Assembly (NCBI RefSeq): GCF_012317585.1
Contig: NZ_CP042909.1
Coordinates: forward strand, 1,364,001-1,428,000
DNA from: Thermosulfurimonas marina
GTDB taxonomy: Bacteria; Desulfobacterota; Thermodesulfobacteria; Thermodesulfobacteriales; Thermodesulfobacteriaceae
DNA: 64,000 bases
Direction: 5' to 3'
In this document: piece by piece, positions 8,543 through 16,484 of the stretch
Position numbering within the stretch: position 1 is the first letter of the stretch
How the letters are laid out: each line of letters begins with the position of its first letter
Translations under genes and position numbers: made by a program
The notes under the pieces: model-generated
Told to the model about the DNA's origin: nothing
The model's database searches: none
What the model saw: the letters and a program-made list of their open reading frames with translations, nothing else

Positions 8543-9970
8543 ATGGGGCGGGCGCTGGCCTTTATGGGAAGTATGTCTTCAGTGGGCAAGACCTTCCTTG
8601 CGGCCCTGGCCTGCCGTTGGTTTGCCAAAAAGGGCCTGCGGGTCTTTCCCTTCAAGGCCCAAAACATGAGCCTCAACGCCCTGGCCACGGAGGAGGGGGA
8701 GATGGCCTGGGCCCAGGCCTATCAGGCCCTGGTTGCGGGGCGTAAGCCCTCGGTGCGCATGAATCCCCTGCTTCTGAAACCTCTGGCCGAGCATCAGGCG
8801 GAGATCATCTTTTTAGGAAATCCCGAGGGGGTGCTTCCGGCCGGCCGCTTTCGGGAATTCCGTCGGGCCTATCGGCAGAGGGTCTTTGCGGTCTTGGAAG
8901 AGGTCCTTGCGGAAAACGATCTGGTGATCGTAGAGGGGGCGGGAGGGCTTGCCGAGCTGAACCTCCTTGAGGGAGATCTGGCCAACTACGAACTCCTCCG
9001 GACCTTTCGCCTTCCCTTTGTCCTCATCGGAGATATCGACCGGGGCGGGGTCTTTGCCCAGCTTCTGGGGACCCTGGAGCTTCTTCCCGAGATCCGGGAT
9101 CTCTGCGTGGGCCTGGTGGTCAACAAATTCCGGGGGGCGGTGGAACTCTTCGAGGAGGGGGGCCGCATCCTTTCGGCGCGCTCGGGAAAGCCCCTTTTGG
9201 GGCTTTTACCCTACCAGGAGGTCCATTTTTTGGAGGAAGACAGCGCCTCGCTGGTGCGGTTTTCGGGCTTTGTCACCGAGCGACCCCTTAAGGTGGCCGT
9301 CTTGGCCTATCCTTATCTTTCCAATTTTCTCGATCTGGATCCCTTGCGCCACGAAGAGGACGTGGAGTTGATCTTCACCCAGGATCCCCGGGCCCTGGAG
9401 GAGGCCGAGGCGGTGATTCTGCCGGGCTCAAGGAATGTAGCCCGGAGTATGGCCTGGCTCAGGGAAAGGGGTCTGGCGGAAACCTTAAAAAAATTGGCGG
9501 GGAAAAAGGTCCTTTTCGGACTCTGCGGAGGCTTTCAGCTCCTGGGAAGGACCCTTCGGGACCCGGAGGGGCTGGAGTTCGGAGGGGAGGTGGAGGGGCT
9601 GGGCCTTCTCCCCCACGAGACCCTTTTCCGCAGGCCCAAAAGAAGGGGCCCTCTTCAGGACCGGCCGGATTTTCCCTTCTGGAAAGGACCCCTTTCCGGC
9701 TTTGAGATCCGTTACGGACGGAGCTTTTGGGCCGGAGAAGAGATCCTGAGCCTGGCCCAAGGAGAGGTCCTGGGGACCTATCTCCACGGAGTCTTCTTTG
9801 ACGACGCCTTCCGTACCGCCTTTCTGAACTTCCTCAGGGAAAGACGGGGTTTAGCTCCCCAACCCCCGCAAGCTTACCAGGAGAAGGTGGCCGGGGCCCT
9901 GGACCGAGTCCTGGAGCACCCGGCCTTTTCCGCCTTCTTTGAGGCCTTAGGTGATCTCGATAAATTTTGA
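8543..9970 (+). CDS. cobQ: Cobyric acid synthase CobQ
   Basis: 475 residues, usual length. It amidates four side-chain carboxylates of adenosylcobyrinate a,c-diamide using glutamine and ATP, a late step of cobalamin synthesis. The N-terminal synthetase domain has a P-loop-like GSMSSVGKTF (about residues 9-18) and KAQNMSLNA. The C-terminal class I glutamine amidotransferase domain has the nucleophilic cysteine in FGLCGGFQLLG (about residue 327) and the histidine in GTYLHGVFFDD. It stands alone without other cob genes. Its 3' end overlaps rubrerythrin convergently by 24 bp. Corrinoid supply fits the RACo-like gene at the window end. Confidence 0.95.
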   Translation: MGRALAFMGSMSSVGKTFLAALACRWFAKKGLRVFPFKAQNMSLNALATEEGEMAWAQAYQALVAGRKPSVRMNPLLLKPLAEHQAEIIFLGNPEGVLPAGRFREFRRAYRQRVFAVLEEVLAENDLVIVEGAGGLAELNLLEGDLANYELLRTFRLPFVLIGDIDRGGVFAQLLGTLELLPEIRDLCVGLVVNKFRGAVELFEEGGRILSARSGKPLLGLLPYQEVHFLEEDSASLVRFSGFVTERPLKVAVLAYPYLSNFLDLDPLRHEEDVELIFTQDPRALEEAEAVILPGSRNVARSMAWLRERGLAETLKKLAGKKVLFGLCGGFQLLGRTLRDPEGLEFGGEVEGLGLLPHETLFRRPKRRGPLQDRPDFPFWKGPLSGFEIRYGRSFWAGEEILSLAQGEVLGTYLHGVFFDDAFRTAFLNFLRERRGLAPQPPQAYQEKVAGALDRVLEHPAFSAFFEALGDLDKF

Positions 9971-10450
9971 CCCCTCGGTGCCGCAGACCCGGCACTTGTC
10001 CGGACGTTCACCCTCCAGGGTGTAGCCGCAGACCGGACAGACATAGAGCCTGTCCACCGGCACATCCTTACCCTCTTTCACGTACATGAGGGCCCGCTCG
10101 AAGATGGCCGCATGCATCTTTTCGGCCTCGTTGGCGAAAAAGAAACTCTGCTTGGCCTCGGTCTCCCCTTCCTTTTCGGCGATCTCGATCATCTCCGGAT
10201 ACATGGTCTTGAATTCATAGGTCTCTCCATGAATGGCGGCCTGAACGTTTTCCACGGTGGAGCCGATGCCCCCCATGGCCCGGAGGTGATTGAGGGCGTG
10301 GATGGTTTCGGCCTCGGCTGCAGCCCTGAAAAGCCGGGCTACTCCCGGAAAGCCCTCCTCTTCAGCCTTTTTGGCAAAGGCCAGGTAGCGCCGATTGGCC
10401 TGAGACTCTCCGGCAAAGGCTTCCTGCAATTTCTCCTTGGTCTGACCCAT
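9947..10450 (-). CDS. Rubrerythrin
   Basis: 167 residues. The N-terminal ferritin-like four-helix domain supplies the diiron ligands (GESQANRRY, EAETIHALNH, EAEKMHAAIFE). A C-terminal rubredoxin-like FeCys4 domain has CPVCGY and CRVCGTE. The family reduces hydrogen peroxide in the cytoplasm of anaerobes. A strong ribosome site (AAGGAGG) precedes the ATG, and the gene has its own good promoter upstream. It is monocistronic and converges with cobQ. Confidence 0.97.
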   Translation of the reverse strand: MGQTKEKLQEAFAGESQANRRYLAFAKKAEEEGFPGVARLFRAAAEAETIHALNHLRAMGGIGSTVENVQAAIHGETYEFKTMYPEMIEIAEKEGETEAKQSFFFANEAEKMHAAIFERALMYVKEGKDVPVDRLYVCPVCGYTLEGERPDKCRVCGTEGSKFIEIT

Positions 10451-10482
10451 ACCCTTCCTCCTTTTCTTGATTTTGTAGATTA

Positions 10483-10510
10483 ATTTTAAAATTTAAAAGC
10501 CACCTGTCAA
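10483..10510 (-). promoter_or_regulatory. Rubrerythrin promoter
   Basis: On the minus strand a perfect TTGACA (plus-strand positions 10505-10510) and TAAAAT (10483-10488) are 16 bp apart, followed by an AT-rich leader of about 30 nt with AAGGAGG. This is among the best sigma-70-type matches in the window and suggests strong constitutive expression. Confidence 0.65.
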
Positions 10511-10544
10511 GCCTTTCATGAAGGATCAATCTCTGGGGGGAGGA

Positions 10545-11198
10545 CTATTTCAGGACTTCCGGATTTAAGGGCTCCAGGTACTCGCCACCCATGCGGACCA
10601 AAAGGACCCCTCGCCGGTTGGCCGGGGCGATGAGGCTTTCCGGGATCTTAAAGGCCGCCAGGACCGGGACGATCTTTCCCGCATACTCCGGCTCATAGAA
10701 GGGGAGGTTTTTTAGTTTTTTCCGGAATTCTTCAAAGTGGCCTGCCCGGAGCTGACTCTTTACCTCGGCCACGAAGACCACCTCTTTTCCGGCCTTATCC
10801 TCGGCCACCACGATGGCGTCATACTGGTTGCAGCGGCCGTCTTTTTTGTACTCTACATCGAGCATTCTCTTTTTGATCTTGTATCCCAGGCGTTTTACCA
10901 GATAGGGGATTCCCGGGGCGAAGATGTCTTCGGTAAGGGTTCCGAGCCTTTGGGCCATCTCCCCCCACTTTTTCCGCATCCACTCCCGATCCTTTTCCGC
11001 CCTCCGCCGGTCTTCCTCCATCATTTTTTCCGGACGATCCAGAGCGGCGTGCAATTCCTTCAGATTTTGTCGATCCTCAAGGGCACTCATGACCAGATCC
11101 GAGGTGATATCCTTAAGGAGCTCCAGGTCGCTTTTGGCCCATTGGCATTCGGGATAGAGCTCCTTTACCAGCTTTTCGAGCCTTTCGAGACGCTCCAT
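10545..11198 (-). CDS. Coiled-coil protein with C-terminal PD-(D/E)XK nuclease-like domain (DUF3782-like)
   Basis: 217 residues from the ATG at 11198, chosen because AGGAG lies about 8 nt upstream; a longer TTG-started frame reaches 11234. Residues 1-90 are charged and helical, likely coiled coil. A KWGEMAQRLGTLTEDI segment follows, then a nuclease-like core with QYDAIVV and VFVAEVKSQL, giving the D...EVK arrangement of the PD-(D/E)XK fold. Similar proteins are common in thermophiles and cyanobacteria, often as multicopy orphans of unknown function. I cannot assign a role. A possible TATACT -10 (minus, near 11219-11224) lies upstream. Confidence 0.75.
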   Translation of the reverse strand: MERLERLEKLVKELYPECQWAKSDLELLKDITSDLVMSALEDRQNLKELHAALDRPEKMMEEDRRRAEKDREWMRKKWGEMAQRLGTLTEDIFAPGIPYLVKRLGYKIKKRMLDVEYKKDGRCNQYDAIVVAEDKAGKEVVFVAEVKSQLRAGHFEEFRKKLKNLPFYEPEYAGKIVPVLAAFKIPESLIAPANRRGVLLVRMGGEYLEPLNPEVLK

Positions 11199-11255
11199 GA
11201 GTTTTCTCCTGCTTTTCCAGTATAGCTTGACCAAAAGGGAAAGAAAAGCAGAGGG

Positions 11256-12062
11256 TTACTTTCCCGGAAGAAGAAAGACTACCCGGGTAGATCCCGGAAG
11301 GAGGGGGGCGCGGGGGTCTTCGCCTAGGGAAAGGAGGCTTCGGGGGCCTGTCCGATAAAGGACCTCCTGCACCCGGAAACCCGAAAAGGATCTTTCGGAA
11401 AGCTCCTCGGAGGGCACATCCCGCCATTCCTCAAAAAGAGGAGCCTGATCGGTAAGGAAGATCTCCGGGATTTCGGAAAGAAGAGGGGCTAGGCGGGCCC
11501 AGGCCAGAAGGCGCACCTTCAAGCCCGGGAGTTCCGGGGAGACCTCTCGAATCTCGGCCACCCAGCGGGGAAAGCGCACCCCGATGGCGTCCCCTAAAAT
11601 GTGGAAGGAGAGCTCCCGGCTGCGGGCCTCCAGCCGGGAGCTCTCCTCGTCCAGGGCCTCCAGCCGGGCATCCAGCCTTTCGGCCAGGGCCAGAAGGACC
11701 CGGGCCTTGAGGACCGGATCTTCCTGGCGGCCCCCCTCTTCTCCCACCAGGGCCCGCTTGATCTCCAAAACACTCTCTTCGGCGAACTCCGGAAGCCCCT
11801 TGAGAAGAGAAAGATTTTCCGGATCACGCATCCACTGCCCCCATTCCTCGTAGCCGGAGACCAGGTCAACAAAGGCCTGAAGGCGCTCGCCCAGCGGGGG
11901 CGGATAAAGGAAGCGCACCCGGCCTTCCCGGGAAAGATCCGCCGCGATTCCTTCCGGAGGATATTCCGCCGGGCGCAGAAGGACCAACCTTTCCACCACC
12001 TGCAAGGCCCGTTCCGCCAGATCCCGGCGGAGATAGGTCTGGGGGTAAAGAAGGGCCTCCAT
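11256..12062 (-). CDS. Conserved protein of unknown function
   Basis: 268 residues from the ATG at 12062, which has GGGAGGG just upstream. I do not recognise a domain. The protein is charged, leucine- and glutamate-rich and largely helical. A segment around residues 110-160 looks able to form a coiled coil, and the C-terminus appears more beta-rich. No signal peptide or membrane helix is seen. It is divergent from the antiporter gene (81 bp between starts). The nuclease-like gene follows on the same strand 57 bp further on, so a shared transcript is possible. Confidence 0.6.
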   Translation of the reverse strand: MEALLYPQTYLRRDLAERALQVVERLVLLRPAEYPPEGIAADLSREGRVRFLYPPPLGERLQAFVDLVSGYEEWGQWMRDPENLSLLKGLPEFAEESVLEIKRALVGEEGGRQEDPVLKARVLLALAERLDARLEALDEESSRLEARSRELSFHILGDAIGVRFPRWVAEIREVSPELPGLKVRLLAWARLAPLLSEIPEIFLTDQAPLFEEWRDVPSEELSERSFSGFRVQEVLYRTGPRSLLSLGEDPRAPLLPGSTRVVFLLPGK

Positions 12063-12106
12063 AGCCCTCCCAGGATAACCCAAACCCGTTCCTTCCCCAA
12101 GAGGGT

Positions 12107-12136
12107 TTGTAATCCCGGGAGACCTTGGGGTATAAA
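12107..12136 (+). promoter_or_regulatory. Candidate promoter of the antiporter gene, leaderless
   Basis: TTGTAA (12107-12112) and TATAAA (12131-12136) are 18 bp apart. The ATG at 12143 is 6 nt after the -10 element, where transcription would begin. There is no ribosome binding site between them. Pattern match only. Confidence 0.45.
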
Positions 12137-12142
12137 AGGGCC

Positions 12143-13399
12143 ATGAGTACGGGTTTTCTCTTGCAACTTCTGGCCATCCTTACCGCGGCCTGGCTTCTGG
12201 GCTACGGGGCTCAGAGGATGGGCCTTCCGGTGATGCTGGGAGAACTTGCGGCCGGGATCCTTCTGGGGCCCGTGCTGGGCCTGATCCATCCCTCCGAGGC
12301 CCTGGCCCTTCTGGCTGAACTGGGGATCTTCTTTGCCATGTTCTATGCCGGCCTGGAGATGGATCCCCGGGAGCTGGTGGAGCACTTTTGGCCGGCCCTG
12401 GCCGTGGCCCTGGGGGGCTTTCTCCTGCCCTTTTTCTTGGGGGTCCTGGTAACCCACCTTTTCGGGGGGACCCTCTATCAATCCCTTTTTGTAGGCCTGG
12501 GCTGCTCCATTACGGCCATCGCTATCCAGGCTGTGGTCCTTCAGAGCCTGCGTATCCACCGCACCGAGGTGGGACACATCCTTATGGCCGCGGCCTTGGT
12601 GGACGACATCCTGGCCCTGATCGCCCTTTCCATCCTTCTGGGTCTGGTGCGGGAAGGGCATTTTCAGCCCTTCACCCTGGGCCTTATCCTCCTTAAGGTG
12701 GGGCTCTTTTTCGGGTTCACCATCCTAGTGGGGGAGCTGGTCCTCCCGCGCTTTGCTCACCGGATCACTGACGAGGGGGGCAAGGCCGTGACCTTCGCCC
12801 TGGTGATGGCTCTGGCCATGGCCTGGCTGGCCGAAGAGGCGGGACTCCATCATGTAATCGGAGCCTTTCTGGCCGGCCAGTTCGTGCGCCGGGAGGTGTT
12901 CACCGAGGAGGTCTATGAGGCCCTCTCCGACCGCTTTTACGGCTTGAGTTACGGCTTTCTCCTTCCGGTTTTCTTCGTCACCCTGGCCTTTCACCTCCAT
13001 TTTTCTTTGGAGCCCTCCTTTCTCCTCTTTTGTGGGGCCCTTACCCTGGCGGCGGTGGTAGGAAAGCTCTTCGGGGCCGGAGCCGGGCTTAAGCCCTTCG
13101 GTTTTTCCTGGGGCGAGGCCCTGGTGGTGGGAGCGGGGATGAACGGTCGCGGAGCGGTGGAACTGGTGGTGGCCGCAGTAGTGATGAACCTGAGCCGGGA
13201 TCTCCTCTCTCAAGGAAGGCTTATGGCCCCCCTCCTTACTCAGGAACAGTTTTCGGCCCTGGTGGTCATGGCCTTCGTGACCACCCTTCTGGCCCCCGTC
13301 CTCCTGCGTTACTTCGCCTTCAGGGCCTGCACCGGGGAAGCCTACACCTCCCTTTGCGAGGCCCTGGCCCGAGCCCAAAAGAAGCCCATTCCGGGTTAG
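12143..13399 (+). CDS. CPA2-family cation/proton antiporter membrane protein
   Basis: About 418 residues, highly hydrophobic with 11-13 predicted membrane helices, matching the Na+/H+ exchanger (KefB/NapA-type) domain. Typical features are the early LGELAAGILLGPVLG, a GLGCSITAIAIQ segment, LVDDILALI (paired aspartates of the ion site) and the late GAGMNGRGAVELVVA. There is no C-terminal TrkA-N domain, unlike KefB/KefC. It probably exchanges monovalent cations for protons across the inner membrane. The ATG at 12143 is preferred to the upstream TTG at 12125 because the family begins at this hydrophobic stretch. Confidence 0.9.
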   Translation: MSTGFLLQLLAILTAAWLLGYGAQRMGLPVMLGELAAGILLGPVLGLIHPSEALALLAELGIFFAMFYAGLEMDPRELVEHFWPALAVALGGFLLPFFLGVLVTHLFGGTLYQSLFVGLGCSITAIAIQAVVLQSLRIHRTEVGHILMAAALVDDILALIALSILLGLVREGHFQPFTLGLILLKVGLFFGFTILVGELVLPRFAHRITDEGGKAVTFALVMALAMAWLAEEAGLHHVIGAFLAGQFVRREVFTEEVYEALSDRFYGLSYGFLLPVFFVTLAFHLHFSLEPSFLLFCGALTLAAVVGKLFGAGAGLKPFGFSWGEALVVGAGMNGRGAVELVVAAVVMNLSRDLLSQGRLMAPLLTQEQFSALVVMAFVTTLLAPVLLRYFAFRACTGEAYTSLCEALARAQKKPIPG

Positions 13400-13443
13400 A
13401 TTTAGGGGGAAATTTCCGGGTGCTCGTGGCTCCTTCCTCGGGA

Positions 13444-13449
13444 TAAAAT
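13444..13449 (+). promoter_or_regulatory. Possible -10 element of the addA operon
   Basis: TAAAAT at 13444-13449 lies 6 nt before the GTG start at 13456. No convincing -35 hexamer was found at 16-18 bp. It is listed because it repeats the spacing seen before cobQ, the antiporter gene and rpoH. Confidence 0.25.
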
Positions 13450-13455
13450 AGAGGC

Positions 13456-15966
13456 GTGGCCGATCAACTCCGTCTGAACTTTTGGTCCGAGCCCCGGGGG
13501 GTTATCCAGGTCTCGGCCTCGGCCGGCGCCGGGAAGACCTATCGCCTGGCGGTGCAGTTTTTGCGGGTCCTGGCCTCCTTGGGCCCACCGCAGGAGGCCC
13601 ACCTGGCCTCGGTGGTGGCCCTTACCTTCACCAACCAGGCCGCCGCCGAAATGCGGGAGCGCATCCTCCTCTTTCTAAAACACATTGCCCTTTCCACGGA
13701 GACCGGACGCAGGCTTTCGGAGGAGACCGGCCTTAGCCCTCGGGAGGCCGAGGGCTGGCTGGAGACCATCTTTTCGGCCTATCAGGCCTTTCAAGTGCGC
13801 ACCATCGATAGCCTCCTTTTCACCCTCATTCGGGGTCTGGCCTGGGAACTGGGCCTGCGACCGGACCTTTCGGCGGAGATCCGGGAGGAACACTTTCTCA
13901 ATCAGGCCTTTGACCGGCTGCTTTTTCGTCTGCGCGAAGATCCTCGCTTAAGGGGCCTCTTTGAGGAGGCCCTGGAGACCTTCCTTGAACTTGAGGCCCG
14001 TGGAGGGTTCAACCCTGAGCCCCATTTTCGAAGGCGCATGGTGGCCCTGCATCGCCTCCTGCGGCGCCTGACTCCAGGAAAAAACGGCCCGCCTCCTTCC
14101 CGGGAGGCCCTTGCGGCCCTGGAGGAAGAGCTGCGCTCCCTGGGAGAGGAACTTTCCCGAAGACTCTTTGAGGATTTGGGGGCGGAGCCAGCCTACCCCC
14201 GCTGGGAGGAATACCTGCGGGACCCCTTGCGTTATGTCTGGAGCAAGGTCTTCCAGAAAGAAAGCCTCCGGCAACTGGTCCGTAAAGGGAGCCTTCCCCG
14301 AGGGGTCGAGCTTCCGGAAGATCTCTATCTTCGTCTTCGGGAAAGACTGGGTCTCTACCTGCGCCTTAAGGCCCGGGCCGAGGTAGCTCCCTACGAAAGA
14401 CTCTTTGCGGAGATCGTCCGCGAGCTTTCGGAGGTGCGGGAGGAAGAGGGAGTGCTTCAGGCCGGAAGCTGGACCGAGCTTCTGGCCCTTTACGCCCGGC
14501 AGTACCTTCCCCTGATTTACCTCAAACTGGGCACCCGCCTGCGGCATTTTCTCATCGACGAATTCCAGGACACCGACCGGCGCCAGTGGGAGGCTTTACA
14601 GCCCCTGGTGGAGGAGGTGGTGGCCACCGGAGGCTCCTTTTTCTATGTGGGGGACGTCAAACAGGCCATCTATATGTGGCGGGGCGGAGATCCGGAACTC
14701 TTCTTCGAAGTGCTCACCCAGCTTCCGGCCGAACTTCAGGCCGAAAGTCTTCCCTGGAACCGCCGCTCCGCCCGGAGGATTGTTACCTTTAACAACCTTC
14801 TTTTTTCCCGCCTCCGGGAAAACCTCCCTCAGATCGTGGCCCGCCTCCTTCATGGTCGCACGGAGGCCTTGCGGCTTCGAGACTGTGAGGTCACGGAGGC
14901 CCTCTGCGCCCGGCTGCGCGAGGTCTATGAGGAGGTGGAGCAGGTCCCGGAGGAAGGGGCCCCGGAGGGCGGGGTCTATTTGAGGGAAATCTCTTCTTCG
15001 GATCAGGACAAGGAGGCCTTTCGGGAGGAGGTCTTCCAGGGGCTTCGGGAGCTGATGCCCGGCCTTTACCGGCGGTTCGTAGAAGGGGGGCGGACCCTGG
15101 CTCTCCTGGTGCGGGAAAATCGCGAGGCCGAAGAATTGGCGGCCTTTCTTTTTGGCATGGGTCTTCCGGCACTCACGGAGCGGGCCCTGCGTCTGGAAAA
15201 CTCCCCCCTGATCAAGGGCCTTCTTTCTCTCCTGCGTTATCTGGACTATCCCGGGGATGAGACGGCGCTGGCCGGTTTTCTGGCAAGCCCCCTTACCTCC
15301 TCCGGGCCGGAGATCCTGCAGCGCTATCTCCGGCAGGGGGCCGGCCCTTCTCTGGCGGAGTTTCTTTCTTCCGAGGCCCCCGGACTCCATAGAAAACTCT
15401 CCGAGCTTTCCGAAAATCTCCACCGGCGCACCCTCTACGAGACGGTGCAGGCCGCAGTGAAGAAATTCGGGCTCTTTGAGCGTTTTCCGGAGGCCCGTCT
15501 TTATCTTATGCGCTTTCTTTCGGCGGTCTTGGCTTACGAGGAAGAAGCCCTTTCCCTTTCGGAATTCTTGGCCCGCTGGGAGGAGTTGGGGGTAGAGGAG
15601 AAGGTGGGGCTTCCCCGGGAGATCCAGGCGGTGCGGGTCTTTACCATCCATGCGGCCAAGGGCCTGGAGTTTGACGCCGTGGTCTTGCCCCTTCTCACCT
15701 GGGGTCCCCGAGGGAGGGTGGAGCTGGTAGCCGGAGAGGAGGGGCTCCTCCGGGTGCGCAAGGAGGCCCCGGAGGATCTGCGCCGGATCTATTTGGAGGA
15801 AAAGGCCCGGGAGGTCTTCGAGAGCCTCAACCTCCTCTATGTGGCCCTCACCCGGGCCCGGGAAGAACTCCATCTCTTTGTCCCGAAAAAGACCAGGTAT
15901 TACACCGTGGCCTCCGTGCTCCAAGACCTTGCGGTGACCCAGATCCTGGAGGGGCTTTCGGAATGA
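13456..15966 (+). CDS. addA: AddA-type UvrD-family helicase subunit lacking its nuclease domain
   Basis: 836 residues from a GTG. SF1A helicase motifs are clear: Walker A in SASAGAGKTYRLA (residues 20-33), VALTFTNQAAAEMRERI, Walker B DEFQDTDRRQW (about 368), GDVKQAIYMWRGGDP, VFTIHAAKGLEFD and LNLLYVALTRAREELH. It is much shorter than fused AddA (about 1,200 residues) and stops right after the last helicase motif. The PD-(D/E)XK nuclease normally found at the AddA C-terminus is encoded by the next gene, overlapping by 4 bp. With AddB it should unwind and resect double-strand ends for RecA loading. Confidence 0.9.
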   Translation: MADQLRLNFWSEPRGVIQVSASAGAGKTYRLAVQFLRVLASLGPPQEAHLASVVALTFTNQAAAEMRERILLFLKHIALSTETGRRLSEETGLSPREAEGWLETIFSAYQAFQVRTIDSLLFTLIRGLAWELGLRPDLSAEIREEHFLNQAFDRLLFRLREDPRLRGLFEEALETFLELEARGGFNPEPHFRRRMVALHRLLRRLTPGKNGPPPSREALAALEEELRSLGEELSRRLFEDLGAEPAYPRWEEYLRDPLRYVWSKVFQKESLRQLVRKGSLPRGVELPEDLYLRLRERLGLYLRLKARAEVAPYERLFAEIVRELSEVREEEGVLQAGSWTELLALYARQYLPLIYLKLGTRLRHFLIDEFQDTDRRQWEALQPLVEEVVATGGSFFYVGDVKQAIYMWRGGDPELFFEVLTQLPAELQAESLPWNRRSARRIVTFNNLLFSRLRENLPQIVARLLHGRTEALRLRDCEVTEALCARLREVYEEVEQVPEEGAPEGGVYLREISSSDQDKEAFREEVFQGLRELMPGLYRRFVEGGRTLALLVRENREAEELAAFLFGMGLPALTERALRLENSPLIKGLLSLLRYLDYPGDETALAGFLASPLTSSGPEILQRYLRQGAGPSLAEFLSSEAPGLHRKLSELSENLHRRTLYETVQAAVKKFGLFERFPEARLYLMRFLSAVLAYEEEALSLSEFLARWEELGVEEKVGLPREIQAVRVFTIHAAKGLEFDAVVLPLLTWGPRGRVELVAGEEGLLRVRKEAPEDLRRIYLEEKAREVFESLNLLYVALTRAREELHLFVPKKTRYYTVASVLQDLAVTQILEGLSE

Positions 15967-16484
15967 AGATCCGTTTGCGGCAACTGCGGCGTCCGCTCAG
16001 ACTCCTCGGGGAGCGCGATCGGGAGACCCTCCTCGGGGAGCTGGCCCACCTCACCCTCTATTTCCTGAAAGACCCCCGGGATCTGGAAGGCCCCCTCTCC
16101 CGGGCCCTGGCCCTTTACCCCGAGCCCTTTCCGGAAAGAGAAGCCTTGCGTTCTCGCCTGCGGGAGGTCCTCTCCCGGGCCCTTTCCCATCCCCGAATGG
16201 CCGAATACTTTTCCTCCGAGGGGGAGGACCTCCGGGAGCGGGAGTTTCTGAAAAAGGGAAAGAAAGGGCTCGAGAGCCTTCGGCCCGACCGGATCCTTCT
16301 AAAAAAAGACGAGGTTCTGGTCCTGGAATACAAGCTCCACCGCCCGAAAGAAAAAAGGCTTTACGAAGACTACCAGAAGCAACTTAAGGAATATCTTGAG
16401 GGCTTAAGGGAGGTCTTTCCGGGCCGGGTGCGGGGGGTTCTCGTTTTTCTCGAGCCTCCGGAGGTGGAGGAGGTGTCTCCTTGA
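15963..16484 (+). CDS. Stand-alone PD-(D/E)XK nuclease, equivalent of the AddA C-terminal domain
   Basis: 173 residues. The nuclease core is visible as RPDRILL (about 105), LVLEYKLHRP (about 120) and YQKQLKEYLEGL (about 138), the D...EYK plus QLxxY arrangement of RecB/AddA-type nucleases. It lies between the addA helicase and addB with 4-bp overlaps on both sides, so the three are translationally coupled. The simplest reading is a split AddA whose nuclease module is supplied as a separate subunit. The alternative, fission caused by a sequencing frameshift, is unlikely because the ATGA junction is clean and the product has its own N-terminal helical region. Confidence 0.8.
   Translation: MKIRLRQLRRPLRLLGERDRETLLGELAHLTLYFLKDPRDLEGPLSRALALYPEPFPEREALRSRLREVLSRALSHPRMAEYFSSEGEDLREREFLKKGKKGLESLRPDRILLKKDEVLVLEYKLHRPKEKRLYEDYQKQLKEYLEGLREVFPGRVRGVLVFLEPPEVEEVSP

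Noticed and set aside
14596-15924. Long minus-strand open frame opposite addA
   Set aside because: The helicase motifs on the plus strand are unambiguous; long antisense frames are expected in GC-rich DNA.
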